64,000 nucleotides of DNA from Pseudomonas sp. TH41. Its GTDB lineage: Bacteria; Pseudomonadota; Gammaproteobacteria; Pseudomonadales; Pseudomonadaceae. The notes below the pieces were generated by a model. It had not been told where the DNA came from. It was given only the letters and a program-made list of their open reading frames with translations, and searched no databases. The stretch covers positions 1 through 64,000 of the forward strand of contig NZ_JAEKFH010000004.1 of NCBI RefSeq assembly GCF_016650695.1, in the 5' to 3' direction. Below are positions 9,484 through 17,877 of the stretch, piece after piece. How positions within the stretch are numbered: position 1 is the stretch's first letter; every line of letters starts with the position of its first letter. The position numbers and the translations under genes are program-made.

Positions 9484-11322
9484 CTAGAACGCAAAGCAGG
9501 AACAACCAAAGGCCCCCCAGAAGCCTGTGAAATCACTGACTGGCACTGACGACAACCTGGCCCTGTCGTGACTGTGTGAATGGATGGTGCAAGGGCCACT
9601 GCATTGATGCGCCCGAGCAGCGACAACTACATTGGGTTTCCAATGCCCAGGGACTTTAATGACGGGTGACCAATCAGGCATGACCGGCAGTGCAGGTGGG
9701 GCCAACGGGTCGAACTCATCGGCACCATAAACGACCTTGCCACCGACCACCGTCAATACCGATTCGATCCACTTGATCGCCTCTTCATCGACGCTGAAAA
9801 AATCGGCGCTCAATGCAACGATGTCCGCCAGTTGGCCGACCTTGATCTGCCCTTTCTTGCCCTGCTCCGATGAGAACCAGGCACTGCCATGGGTATACAG
9901 CTGCAACGCCGTCTCACGTGAAAGACCTTGCGGATAGAGCGTCATCCCACCCACCGTTTTCCCACTGACCAGCCAATACAGCGATGTCCACGGGTTATAG
10001 CTGGAAACTCGGGTCGCATCGGTGCCCGCCCCCACGGGCACGCCTTCGGACAGCATCCGCTGGATGGGCGGCGTCTGCTCGGCAGCCTTGTTGCCATAAC
10101 GATCGACGAAGTATTCGCCCTGGAAAGCCATTCGATCCTGAATGGCGATGCCACCTCCCAACGCCCGAACACGTTCAATATTCTCAGGGGTGATGGTTTC
10201 GGCGTGATCGAAAAACCAAGGGAGGCCATTAAAGGGAATATCCCTGTTGACCTTCTCGAAAACGTTGAGCATCCGCGTGATGGATTCGTTGTAGGTAGCG
10301 TGAAGCCGGAAAGGCCAGCGGTGCTCGACCAAATGGCGAACAACAGGCTCCAACTCTTGTTCCATGCTCTGGGGAAGATCGGGGCGTGGTTCCAGGAAGT
10401 CCTCGAAGTCGGCGGCTGAGAACACCAACATTTCTCCAGCGCCGTTGTGACGAAAAAAGTCGTTGCCATCACCCGGTTTGACCATGCTCGTCCAGCTTTT
10501 GTAATCAGCCAGCTCTTGCTTCGGTTTTTGGGTGAACAGGTTGTAAGCGATGCGAACACTCAACTGATTTTTCTCAGCCAGCTCGCGGATGACGTTGTAA
10601 TCATCCGGATAGTTTTGAAAACCACCCCCGGCATCAATCGCACTGGTGACACCCAAGCGATTGAGCTCGCGCATGAACTGACGCGTTGAGTTGACCTGAT
10701 ACTCCAAGGGCAACGTCGGACCTTTGGCCAACGTCGAGTAAAGTATCATCGCGTTGGGGCGGGCAATCAGCATGCCGGTAGGATCGCCATTGGTATCACG
10801 CTGAATTTCCCCACCAGGGGGATTGGGTGTATCGCGGGTATAACCGACCACTTTCAGCGCTGCCCGATTCAGTAGCGCTCGATCGTACAGGTGCAGTACG
10901 AATACCGGCGTGTCGGGGGCTGCTTTGTTCAACTCGTCCAGCGTCGGCATTCGCTTCTCCGCAAACTGGAACTCCGTCCAGCCGCCCACCACCCTCACCC
11001 ACTGTGGCGCGGGAGTACGATCAGCTTGTGTCTTAAGCATTCGCAGCGCATCCGCCAGCGAAGGTACGCCCTCCCAACGCAACTCCAGATTGAAGTTCAG
11101 TCCGCCTCGAATCAGATGGAGGTGGGAGTCGTTGAGTCCGGGAATCGCAGTGCGTTTTTTCAAATCAATGACCTGAGTGGCGCTGCCTCGCGTGGCCATG
11201 ATTTCTTCATCACTGCCAACCGCGATAAATTTTCCGTCCTTGATAGCCACAGCACTGGCTGTGGGTTTCTCGCGGTCAACGGTATGAAAGCGGCCATTTA
11301 TCATGATCAAATCGGCGTTCAT
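9484..11322 (-). CDS. YtcJ-type metal-dependent amidohydrolase
   Basis: About 612 residues. The start at 11322 (MNADLIMINGRFHTVDREKP) is set by a near-perfect ribosome site AAGGAGG 5 bases upstream; a longer frame would add 34 residues. The opening strand, GLNDSHLHLIRGG (metal-binding HxH) and DAGGGFQNYPDD in the middle are typical of the amidohydrolase-3/YtcJ group (TIM barrel, one or two metals). PWFFDHAETITPENIERVRAL carries another metal His, and PVGAGTDATRVSSYNPW near residue 450 carries the catalytic Asp. The C-terminal tail after VPGHWKPNVVV is rich in Cys and His and differs from the family. The enzyme hydrolyses an amide or imide; it sits upstream of an ABM protein and a YcaC-like hydrolase, so a small-molecule catabolic set is likely. 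Confidence 0.85.
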   Translation of the reverse strand: MNADLIMINGRFHTVDREKPTASAVAIKDGKFIAVGSDEEIMATRGSATQVIDLKKRTAIPGLNDSHLHLIRGGLNFNLELRWEGVPSLADALRMLKTQADRTPAPQWVRVVGGWTEFQFAEKRMPTLDELNKAAPDTPVFVLHLYDRALLNRAALKVVGYTRDTPNPPGGEIQRDTNGDPTGMLIARPNAMILYSTLAKGPTLPLEYQVNSTRQFMRELNRLGVTSAIDAGGGFQNYPDDYNVIRELAEKNQLSVRIAYNLFTQKPKQELADYKSWTSMVKPGDGNDFFRHNGAGEMLVFSAADFEDFLEPRPDLPQSMEQELEPVVRHLVEHRWPFRLHATYNESITRMLNVFEKVNRDIPFNGLPWFFDHAETITPENIERVRALGGGIAIQDRMAFQGEYFVDRYGNKAAEQTPPIQRMLSEGVPVGAGTDATRVSSYNPWTSLYWLVSGKTVGGMTLYPQGLSRETALQLYTHGSAWFSSEQGKKGQIKVGQLADIVALSADFFSVDEEAIKWIESVLTVVGGKVVYGADEFDPLAPPALPVMPDWSPVIKVPGHWKPNVVVAARAHQCSGPCTIHSHSHDRARLSSVPVSDFTGFWGAFGCSCFAF

Positions 11323-11460
11323 TGTGCCTCCTTGAGTAACCAATACTGATGAACCTGCTGATACGGCAAAAGGTAGTACGCACCACAGCGCACTCCACGC
11401 CTGCGAGCATTGAACTTTCGGCAAGAAATCGTCTGCGGCTGCTGTCGGTAGAATCCTTTC

Positions 11461-12045
11461 TCATGAATGCCCCCCGTCTTTACCTCCGTTCAACCAGGGC
11501 GCAAATAACCGGGTCACACGCGGCATGAACAGGTAAACCACCAACAATACGATTGTCAGCGTGATCACCACATTGCTCTGAAAGTACCCTCCCAGCCACG
11601 GAACACGCTCAAACAACGGGCGCCAGCACAACGGGATAGTCAACGTCAGCGGCAGGATGACCAAAAAGGTGATGCAAGCTTGCTTCCATCGAGGTGGTGG
11701 TAGCTCCTGACTTGTTTCAGGAGTGAACCAGAACTCACGGCCTTGGCTGACCTCAAGTTGATCACCATCGGCCAACAGTTCTTGTACCTCAGCAATCAGC
11801 ACGCGACGGTCTTGCGAGTCCAACCAGACTTGAAGCTTCTCGGTGTCGCAGAAGCGCAGCACGCTGGTAAAGAGATGAGTTCCGTCGTGGTGGCTACGAA
11901 AAACATCCACGCCCAGGTGACCTTCATAACCCTTGGCGGTATTGACTGTTTTTCGCAGCCAGGCCTCATAAGCACTCTCACTGCCCTGCCTGGCTCGGTG
12001 CCGAACGACCAACGTGGCCACTTCATTGGCATTGTAAATGCTCAT
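11461..12045 (-). CDS. ABM-domain (antibiotic biosynthesis monooxygenase-like) membrane protein
   Basis: About 194 residues. The start at 12045 (MSIYNANEVATLVVRHRA) has AGGAGCT 4 bases upstream. Residues 9-95 form an ABM dimeric ferredoxin-like domain: VVRHRARQGSESAYEAWLRK, GYEGHLGVDVFRS, HLFTSVLRFCD, and a helix with EVQELL. Two membrane segments follow (ITFLVILPLTLTIPLCW and VVITLTIVLLVVYLFMPRV). This ABM plus two-TM architecture is recurrent in proteobacteria but its function is not established. Spacing from the hydrolase upstream (12179) is 133 bp, and it precedes the amidohydrolase by 138 bp in the same direction. Confidence 0.75.
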   Translation of the reverse strand: MSIYNANEVATLVVRHRARQGSESAYEAWLRKTVNTAKGYEGHLGVDVFRSHHDGTHLFTSVLRFCDTEKLQVWLDSQDRRVLIAEVQELLADGDQLEVSQGREFWFTPETSQELPPPRWKQACITFLVILPLTLTIPLCWRPLFERVPWLGGYFQSNVVITLTIVLLVVYLFMPRVTRLFAPWLNGGKDGGHS

Positions 12046-12178
12046 TGCGAGCTCCTGGGCTGCCTTCGCGATGCGAGCCGATTCAGTCGTCAGGCACGAC
12101 TGAACCTGCCTTACTAACCGCACGATTCGCCTGAGTGCGCCTCATCCCCATCCCCTTCAAGATGAGGCGAAAATTAGA

Positions 12179-12832
12179 TCAGTGCCCTTCCGAAGCGCTG
12201 AACATGGTTTTGGCGTAAATCAGACCGAGGCCATACGCGCCGCCATGTGCGATGGAGGTTTTCACTGTCTCGTTATAGGTGTCACTACGAGCCCAGTCGC
12301 GCTGCAGCTCCAGAAGGTATTGGAGCGAAGTCATTGGACGTGCACCCGCCTGAATCATGCGGGCGATGGCGCGCTCGTGAGCCTCATCCGAAACGTCACC
12401 GCAGGCATCACAAATGACGTATACCTCGAACCCTTGTTCGAGCGCAGAGATCGCAGGCCCTACGATGCAGACCGATGTCCAGAGGCCAGCAAGCACGACC
12501 CTATTACGACCGATTTTGTTCACCTCGACGGCGATCCGCTCATCCTCCCAAGTATTCATGCTGGTTCGATCGATGAGCTTCTGCCCTGAAAAAGTCGAAG
12601 TGATTTCCTCAAACATCGGGCCTGAAAAACTTTTTTCAGCGACCGTGGTAAGAATGGCCGGAACACCAAATTCCTTTGCTGCTTTCGAGATCAACGCAGC
12701 GTTGTTTCGAAGGGTGACGGCGTCTATGGATTTAGTCGCAAATGACATCTGTGACTGGAAGTCGATCAGGATCAACGCGTGATTGGAAGGATCTAACAGG
12801 CCTTTACCTGGTGCTGCTTTTGCAGTTGCCAT
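12179..12832 (-). CDS. YcaC-like isochorismatase-family hydrolase
   Basis: 217 residues, cytoplasmic. The cysteine hydrolase triad is visible: Asp in ALILIDFQSQM (about residue 24), a Lys in the middle region (the preserved EKSF area), and Cys in LAGLWTSVCIVGPAISA (about residue 121). FEVYVICDACGDVSDEAHERA and ARPMTSLQYLLELQRDW match the YcaC branch. Family members hydrolyse amide or vinyl-ether bonds, but YcaC's own substrate is unknown. A divergent AraC-regulator pair starts 325 bp away at 13158, so regulation from this interval is likely. Confidence 0.85.
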   Translation of the reverse strand: MATAKAAPGKGLLDPSNHALILIDFQSQMSFATKSIDAVTLRNNAALISKAAKEFGVPAILTTVAEKSFSGPMFEEITSTFSGQKLIDRTSMNTWEDERIAVEVNKIGRNRVVLAGLWTSVCIVGPAISALEQGFEVYVICDACGDVSDEAHERAIARMIQAGARPMTSLQYLLELQRDWARSDTYNETVKTSIAHGGAYGLGLIYAKTMFSASEGH

Positions 12833-13157
12833 GACACTCTCCAGATACGTTAGGGAGGGTGCATTCTCATGCCATGCTTGAGCAGACCGATTGTAAGGAT
12901 GTGCGAATTTAGAACCTTTGTGCTGAGATAATTTCTGTTTCCGGAATCGGAATGGTGGCAGACCGCATGACTGTAACTATGCCTTTTTTAGCGTAATCCT
13001 GGATGTTTTGAGCAATTTTCTGTATGTAAAACCGCTGCGCGCCACGAAAAGGATGGATGGTCACCCCCTTTCTGGCGCATCTCGAATCTTGTACCAGACT
13101 TGACGTCAAAAGCGGCAAGCATCAGCACCTGAATCCCGGCAGTGAGGAGGCTTGAGC
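12833..13157. other. Divergent intergenic region with likely promoters
   Basis: About 325 bases between the leftward YcaC-like gene and the rightward AraC gene. It has AT-rich stretches near 12895-13025 suited to promoters and a ribosome site (GAGGAGG, 13143-13149) for the AraC start at 13158. I could not find the missing N-terminal half of the short AraC protein here on either strand. Confidence 0.5.
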
Positions 13158-13745
13158 ATGTGTCCGACGTCCGAAAAAAGCATTCCCACCGGTACGCCAC
13201 CCATCGATGAATTCTTACTCGTCCATTTAAAGCACAGCTTCGAGGCGTCTGACCCCGTCATCTATCACTTGGCCTCTGCGGTGATGCCCATGCTCAACCA
13301 GCCTGATGAAGCCAATCGCTTATTTATCGATCAGATCATGGTGGCCATGCAGGTACACCTTTCTCTCCATTATGGTCAGAGCGTCGTGGCGGTCTCTTCA
13401 AAGGATCGAGGTCTGGCACCGTGGCAGCAACGACGAGCAAAGGAATTGTTGAACGCCCATATAGCCGATGGTGTATCCGTTGAAAAACTGGCCAGCGAGT
13501 GTGCCTTCTCTCGATGCCATTTCAGCCGAGCGTTCAAGCTCAGTCTCGGACTGAGCCCACACCAGTACCTACTGCAAATGCGCGTGGACAAAGCCAAAAC
13601 ACAGCTCCTGAACCCATTACTCAAAATTACCGATGTCGCTATTGATTGCGGGTTTTCCGATAGCTCGCATTTCACCAAGGTATTCAGTCGATGTACCGGG
13701 TTCTCTCCTTCTTATTGGCGCCAGCTCAACACTGGCTTTCGATAA
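13158..13745 (+). CDS. Short AraC-family regulator lacking the N-terminal sensor half
   Basis: About 195 residues against roughly 290-300 for the family. The ATG at 13158 follows GAGGAGG at good spacing; an upstream TTG is less likely. The C-terminal half is a complete AraC/XylS DNA-binding region with two helix-turn-helix units: VEKLASECAFSRCHFSRAFK and ITDVAIDCGFSDSSHFTKVF, ending GFSPSYWR. The remaining N-terminal 90 residues (YHLASAVMPMLNQPDEANRL, IDQIMVAMQVHL) align with the second half of the sensor domain in the next gene, so the first half is absent. It may be a natural short paralogue or a truncated duplicate. It could bind the same operators as its neighbour. Confidence 0.75.
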   Translation: MCPTSEKSIPTGTPPIDEFLLVHLKHSFEASDPVIYHLASAVMPMLNQPDEANRLFIDQIMVAMQVHLSLHYGQSVVAVSSKDRGLAPWQQRRAKELLNAHIADGVSVEKLASECAFSRCHFSRAFKLSLGLSPHQYLLQMRVDKAKTQLLNPLLKITDVAIDCGFSDSSHFTKVFSRCTGFSPSYWRQLNTGFR

Positions 13746-13770
13746 TTTTCATAACAATAAGGGTTCCTTT

Positions 13771-14658
13771 GTGACCTCACCATGGATCTCTCAAATCACC
13801 TCAGATGAGTTCACCGTGACAAGGGCGTACCAAAAAAACCCTAACGTAGATCGGGTTGTGGACATACCGTGTCTTGATAAGTTTTCAATCATTGTTCAGC
13901 TAGAGGACTTTGCTGATCATCGTTTATGGCGGGGCGGACGGCTCGCCTATTCTGGTGGTCACAGAAAAGCCAGCGTCTCATTACCTTTTATGGGCGACGG
14001 GCTGAGATGCCAACATCGCGCCGCCTATGACAATGTTCGCTTTAACATCCCGCGCGCTACGTTTGATGACCTTCAGCAGGAAAATGGCATGAAGCGTTTT
14101 GAGCGTTTTGTCTACGACCAGAATGATCAAGACGAAATCCTCTACCATCTCGCGCGAGCGCTTCTGCCGACTCTAATCCAGTCAAGTGCACGGAATCAGT
14201 TGTTCCTTGATCACATTTTGCTGGCCACGTGTGACCATGTTTACCGCCGCTATGTTCGGGGGGCGTCGAATAGCGTCTATGGGAAGTGCAAGCTGACAAC
14301 CCGACAGGTTTTGCTGGCAAAGGACATCATTGCCACGCATTTGGCGGGTGATCTATCGGTGCAAACAATTGCCGCTGAATGCGACCTCTCACGGAGTCAC
14401 TTCTCCCGAGCATTTAAGCAAACCACAGGCATGGCACCTCATGCCTGGTTAATGCAAATGCGCTTCGAAAAAGCAAAAGAGCTGATGATGTCTCAGCCGT
14501 TGAAACCCATTTCCTCTATCGCCCAAGAGTGCGGCTTTTCAGATCAGTCCCACCTGACCCGAGTGTTTACCCGGATGCTGGGCACTTCTCCCGCAGCCTG
14601 GAGACGGCAGCGTAGAGCAAGTACCTCCCTGCTTGGCGAAGAGCCACCTACAAAATGA
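13771..14658 (+). CDS. AraC/XylS-family transcriptional regulator
   Basis: About 295 residues using GTG at 13771, which follows AAGGG by 6 bases; earlier in-frame starts lie inside the preceding gene. The N-terminal half begins TSPWISQITSDEFTVTRAYQ and includes the AraC_N-like segment SVSLPFMGDGLRCQHRA. The C-terminal half carries two helix-turn-helix units: VQTIAAECDLSRSHFSRAFK and ISSIAQECGFSDQSHLTRVF, then GTSPAAWRRQ. It is a paralogue of the short AraC gene 26 bp upstream and is followed by an OprD-type porin, its probable target along with the leftward hydrolase genes. The inducer is unknown. Confidence 0.85.
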   Translation: MTSPWISQITSDEFTVTRAYQKNPNVDRVVDIPCLDKFSIIVQLEDFADHRLWRGGRLAYSGGHRKASVSLPFMGDGLRCQHRAAYDNVRFNIPRATFDDLQQENGMKRFERFVYDQNDQDEILYHLARALLPTLIQSSARNQLFLDHILLATCDHVYRRYVRGASNSVYGKCKLTTRQVLLAKDIIATHLAGDLSVQTIAAECDLSRSHFSRAFKQTTGMAPHAWLMQMRFEKAKELMMSQPLKPISSIAQECGFSDQSHLTRVFTRMLGTSPAAWRRQRRASTSLLGEEPPTK

Positions 14659-14702
14659 TTGCATCGAAAACCTTCAGTGCCGTTCCAGGCCGAAGAAAAG
14701 TG

Positions 14703-16022
14703 ATGGAATCGCGAGTCACTTACTGGCTGCTTTTGTTCTTCTGTGGCCCCAGTGGAACAGCCTTGGCGTCCGAGCCTGCACAAACCTCGCAAGGGTTTCT
14801 GGAAGATTCGAAGCTGGATGTGCTCAGTCGAAACTTCTACCTCAACAATGACTATCGATCGCCTTCACCGACAGGCAAGAACTACACCCAGGAATGGGCT
14901 CAGGGTTTCATTACATCATTTGAGTCCGGCTTTACCGCTGGCACTATTGGTTTTGGCATTGATGCCCATGCCTTTCTGGGTTTGAAACTGGACAGCGGCA
15001 AGGGGCATTCCGGGACCGGACTGCTGCCCCTCGATGAGGAGGGACGTGCCGAAGACAATTATTCTAGCGGTGGTGGCGCCCTTAAGCTGCGAACCTCCCG
15101 CACCACCTTGGCGTTCGGTGAAATGCTGGTGGAAACGCCGGTATTCGACACGGCGGACAAACGCCTGCAACCGGAGTACGCCACTGGCCTGCTATTTGAT
15201 AGCCGTGAAATCGACGACATACATTTACAGGCTGGACACTTCACAGCTTTCAAGAATCAGAATCAATCGACCAGCAAAGGCGACTTTTCAGGCTATGGTG
15301 TGAGCACCCAATATGGCGGCATCGATTTCATCGGCGCCAACTTATTTGAAGAACGCCCGGTGGGCGGCGCCCTTTATGCTTCACAACTGAGCGACACCTG
15401 GCATCAATACTATGCCAACCTGCACCTGAAGCAGTCCGGGTTGTTCGTCGACAGTAACGTTTATCACACAACGGATTATGGCAAGGCCGTGGCCGGGGCC
15501 ATCGATAACACCGCCTACAGCCTGGCGGGTAAATACACGGCCGGAGCTCATGCCTTCACCCTCGCCTACCAACAAATCAACGGCGACACCCCTTTCGATT
15601 TTGTCGGCGGCGACTCCATTTACCTTGCCAACTCGATCAAGTATGCCGACTTCAATGGCCCTCATGAGCGTTCTTGGCAGGCCCGTTATGACCTCGACCT
15701 AGGCACCTTCGGCGTTCCTGGATTGAAATTTATGACTCGCTACGTCACCGGACGCGATATTGACGGAACCCACGCGCCCCAAGGTGGCGGCTATAACCCT
15801 TTTGACGAATCGACTGGAGAGTTCGTGCCTCAACAAGGCGATGGAGGACGACATTGGGAACGCGATATCGATCTTCGGTATGTGTTGCAGTCGGGGCCGG
15901 CCAAAGACTTGTCTCTCCAGTTGTCTCAAGTGACGCATCGGGCGAACAGCGCTCAAGGGGGGGATGACATCGACAGGATCTATATCGTGATCGAATACCC
16001 AATCAAGTTTGGGCACCTTTAA
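14703..16022 (+). CDS. OprD-family outer-membrane porin
   Basis: About 439 residues. The start at 14703 (MESRVTYWLLLFFCGPSGTA) gives a standard signal peptide ending near ALAS; another ATG 48 bases earlier overlaps the stop of the AraC gene. OprD-family signatures: GFLEDSKLDVLSRNFYLNND near the mature N-terminus, EWAQGFITSFESGFTAGTIGFGIDAHAFLGLKLD, and late strands FGVPGLKFMTRYVTGRDI and DLRYVLQSGPAKDLSLQLSQ, ending in a polar/hydrophobic strand. The family forms substrate-specific channels for small carboxylates, amino acids and aromatics. It probably imports the substrate of the neighbouring hydrolases under AraC control; this is inferred from position. Confidence 0.9.
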   Translation: MESRVTYWLLLFFCGPSGTALASEPAQTSQGFLEDSKLDVLSRNFYLNNDYRSPSPTGKNYTQEWAQGFITSFESGFTAGTIGFGIDAHAFLGLKLDSGKGHSGTGLLPLDEEGRAEDNYSSGGGALKLRTSRTTLAFGEMLVETPVFDTADKRLQPEYATGLLFDSREIDDIHLQAGHFTAFKNQNQSTSKGDFSGYGVSTQYGGIDFIGANLFEERPVGGALYASQLSDTWHQYYANLHLKQSGLFVDSNVYHTTDYGKAVAGAIDNTAYSLAGKYTAGAHAFTLAYQQINGDTPFDFVGGDSIYLANSIKYADFNGPHERSWQARYDLDLGTFGVPGLKFMTRYVTGRDIDGTHAPQGGGYNPFDESTGEFVPQQGDGGRHWERDIDLRYVLQSGPAKDLSLQLSQVTHRANSAQGGDDIDRIYIVIEYPIKFGHL

Positions 16023-16089
16023 GCCGTTGACTGATAGTGATGGCATTGCAGTGCCGCGGCAGGGCTTTCTCGTGGGCATTACCGCAATG

Positions 16090-16203
16090 GCCCTACTCGC
16101 GAAGAATGGCACCCTGAAGAAATATGCGGGCTTTCCACACGGTATGCCGACTACGAACGCTGCTGAAATCAATGCTGACATTTTGGCGTTTATACGCAGC
16201 TAA
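16090..16203 (+). pseudogene. C-terminal remnant of an alpha/beta hydrolase (chloroperoxidase type)
   Basis: The last 33 residues before the TAA at 16201 (NGTLKKYAGFPHGMPTTNAA and then EINADILAFIRS) match the C-terminus of non-haem chloroperoxidase-like alpha/beta hydrolases. They include the catalytic His in GFPHGMP. No nucleophile Ser or oxyanion region precedes it; the sequence before about 16090 is unrelated and the OprD stop is at 16022. It looks like the tail of a deleted gene stranded between the porin and the REP repeat. Confidence 0.7.
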
Positions 16204-16230
16204 TCGCCAAAAAATGGCCCTCAAAGGGCT

Positions 16231-16405
16231 AATACCTGCCAGTTAGGCCGTAACACGACCTGTAGCAGCTGGCGAAGCCTGCGTTCGGCTGCGCAGCAGT
16301 CGTAAAACCTGAGCGCGAGGTCTTCCTGAAACACCGCGTCGCCTGATTTCACGACTGCTGCGTCCGATCGCGGCCCGAGCCGAACGCAGGCTTCGCCAGC
16401 TGCTA
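16231..16405. repeat. REP-containing inverted repeat, copy A, interrupted by IS
   Basis: The left arm (CTGTAGCAGCTGGCGAAGCC at 16260-16279) pairs with CGAACGCAGGCTTCGCCAGC near the right end. A loop bounded by GCAGCAGTCGT and ACGACTGCTGC lies between. Sequence upstream (ACCTGCCAGTTAGGCCGTAA) reappears inverted at 17844-17877, after the IS element, so the repeat was once continuous. Similar large units occur at 23612-23823 and 27368-27578. Confidence 0.85.
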
Positions 16406-16658
16406 TGTATGGACTCGCCCCCCACTGTCTACCCGCTTTTGAAAAACCGTCGCCCCGTTGCATCTATGTATCAGGCCTATTCGTGGAAGCCGTCTTCGGC
16501 TTCTGGCCAAAATTGGAAAAGCTCGTGGTATGCCGATTACGGTCAGGCCTCGAAGGCCAGTAGCAGCTTAGGCATCAATCCACGCCGGTCTTACCTGGGG
16601 TCAATTTTTTTCAGCAAAGGGTCGGACAGTTAGTACCTCGGTGACAGAACTCTTTCGC

Positions 16659-17762
16659 TCAGTGGCTCATTGTCGCTTGCTGGCCATCACCAGCGTGGCG
16701 ACGATAAGTCTGATCATTCTGTAAAAGCACCCAGACGATTCGCAGGTTGCGGTTGGCTAGCCTGATCGCAGCCTCCTTACGGCCCAGCCGGCTCATCCAG
16801 CGCAACAAGCGGCGGTCATCGGGTTGCTGGGAATCAGGTCGTAGTTGTTGCAGCACCGCATGGGCTCCCTGGATCATCAGGCTGCGTAAATAAACATCGC
16901 CTCGCTTGGTCATATCCCCTAGCCGGACCGTCTCCCCGCTGCTGTGCTGGTCAGGCACCATGCCAAAGTACGCGGCAAACTTGCGGGCATTGGGGAATCG
17001 CTCAGGCTTGGTTTCCTTGGCCACCAGTGCCGTGGCCGTGACTGGGCCGATGCCGCGCACAGTCATCAGTCGCTTCGCCGTCATGTCGGCGTTGGCGGCC
17101 ACTTCCAGGCGTCCCGTCAGCACGCTGATGCGCTCGCCCAAATGGCGCCACTCGGCCAACAGTTCGTCGATCAGTTCACGCAGCAGGCCCGGCACCGGCT
17201 GGGTAGCATCTTCCAGTACCCGCGGAATTTTCTGGCTGATCGCAACATCGCCCTGCGCCAAGGCCACGCCGTGCTCGAGCAGCAGGCCGCGCATCTGATT
17301 ACTGACAGCCGTGCGCCGACGCACATAGCCCTGACGGGCGCGATGCAACGCCTGCATTGCCAGCGCCGCGACGCTTTTGACCGGTACTGCGCAGATTTTT
17401 TCATCGCGACCAGCCCGCAGAATCGCCAGCGCATCGTTGCGATCATTTTTTGGCCCGCTGCGATGCGTGGCCACCAAACCGGCTGGAAGAATCCGCGCCA
17501 GATTGCCTTGTTCTTGCAACTGCCGGGCCCAGGCTTGAGCACCCGGACCGGTCTCCATCAAAACCACGACATAAGGCGGTAACTTGTGGAGAAACTCATA
17601 AAACGCCTCGCGCGACTTGATCCGCTGCTCGTAGCGCACCTGACCGAGGACATCTTCACCGGCAACCTGAAAGACCTGCTTGGCCAGATCGACCGCTAAG
17701 GTTGTGCAGGCCGACAAATCGGAAGAAGACAGGGATTGATCAATCGAACTATGATTTTTCAT
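16659..17762 (-). CDS. IS110-family transposase
   Basis: 367 residues, intact. The N-terminal DEDD catalytic domain begins LAVDLAKQVFQVAGEDVLGQ (first Asp about residue 25). VVVLMETGPGAQAWARQL supplies the Glu, and HRSGPKNDRNDALAILRAG the two later Asp residues. A coiled helical region follows, then the transposase-20 domain: LMTVRGIGPVTATALVAKE, and FAAYFGMVPDQHSSGETVRL containing the conserved C-terminal serine. IS110 enzymes recombine without a DDE mechanism and use a circular intermediate. The ATG at 17762 overlaps an extra copy of the terminal repeat, with GGGCGAG as a poor but only candidate ribosome site. Confidence 0.92.
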   Translation of the reverse strand: MKNHSSIDQSLSSSDLSACTTLAVDLAKQVFQVAGEDVLGQVRYEQRIKSREAFYEFLHKLPPYVVVLMETGPGAQAWARQLQEQGNLARILPAGLVATHRSGPKNDRNDALAILRAGRDEKICAVPVKSVAALAMQALHRARQGYVRRRTAVSNQMRGLLLEHGVALAQGDVAISQKIPRVLEDATQPVPGLLRELIDELLAEWRHLGERISVLTGRLEVAANADMTAKRLMTVRGIGPVTATALVAKETKPERFPNARKFAAYFGMVPDQHSSGETVRLGDMTKRGDVYLRSLMIQGAHAVLQQLRPDSQQPDDRRLLRWMSRLGRKEAAIRLANRNLRIVWVLLQNDQTYRRHAGDGQQATMSH

Positions 17763-17837
17763 GGACTCGCCCTCGCTGTCGTTGGCTGTTTAGACTGCCA
17801 CCGTGGCGCATTGACGCCTCGGCTTGGGCGAGTCCAT
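17761..17837 (-). promoter_or_regulatory. Hairpin in the transposase leader
   Basis: The 12-bp repeat ATGGACTCGCCC occurs a third time at 17761-17772, overlapping the transposase start codon. It pairs with the right subterminal repeat GGGCGAGTCCAT (17826-17837), 53 bases away. In leftward mRNA the ribosome site and AUG would be buried in the stem. ISPpu9 of P. putida, a related element, is reported to be limited by a structured 5' leader; here the control is inferred from pairing alone. Confidence 0.6.
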
Positions 17838-17843
17838 CCAATT

Positions 17844-17877
17844 ACAGGTCGCGTTACGGCGTAACTGACTGGCATTA
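17844..17877. repeat. Right flank of REP repeat copy A
   Basis: CAGGTCGCGTTACGGCGTAA and the following ACTGACTGGCATTA are the inverse of the sequence before copy A's left arm (ACCTGCCAGTTAGGCCGTAA). It is the distal part of the repeat split by the IS element. Confidence 0.75.

Larger units (their letters stand above)
16406..17843. mobile_element. IS110-family (IS1111-type) insertion sequence
   Basis: The element carries one transposase gene and subterminal 12-bp inverted repeats, ATGGACTCGCCC at 16409-16420 and GGGCGAGTCCAT at 17826-17837. Subterminal rather than terminal repeats and no obvious target duplication fit the IS1111 subgroup. The ends were placed by comparing flanks: GCCAGCTGCTA on the left and CAGGTCGCGTTACGG on the right join into the arm of an intact REP repeat as seen at 27368-27578. 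IS1111-type elements are known to insert at conserved points in Pseudomonas REP sequences. The exact ends are uncertain by a few bases. About 250 bases between the left repeat and the transposase stop hold no recognisable gene. Confidence 0.85.
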
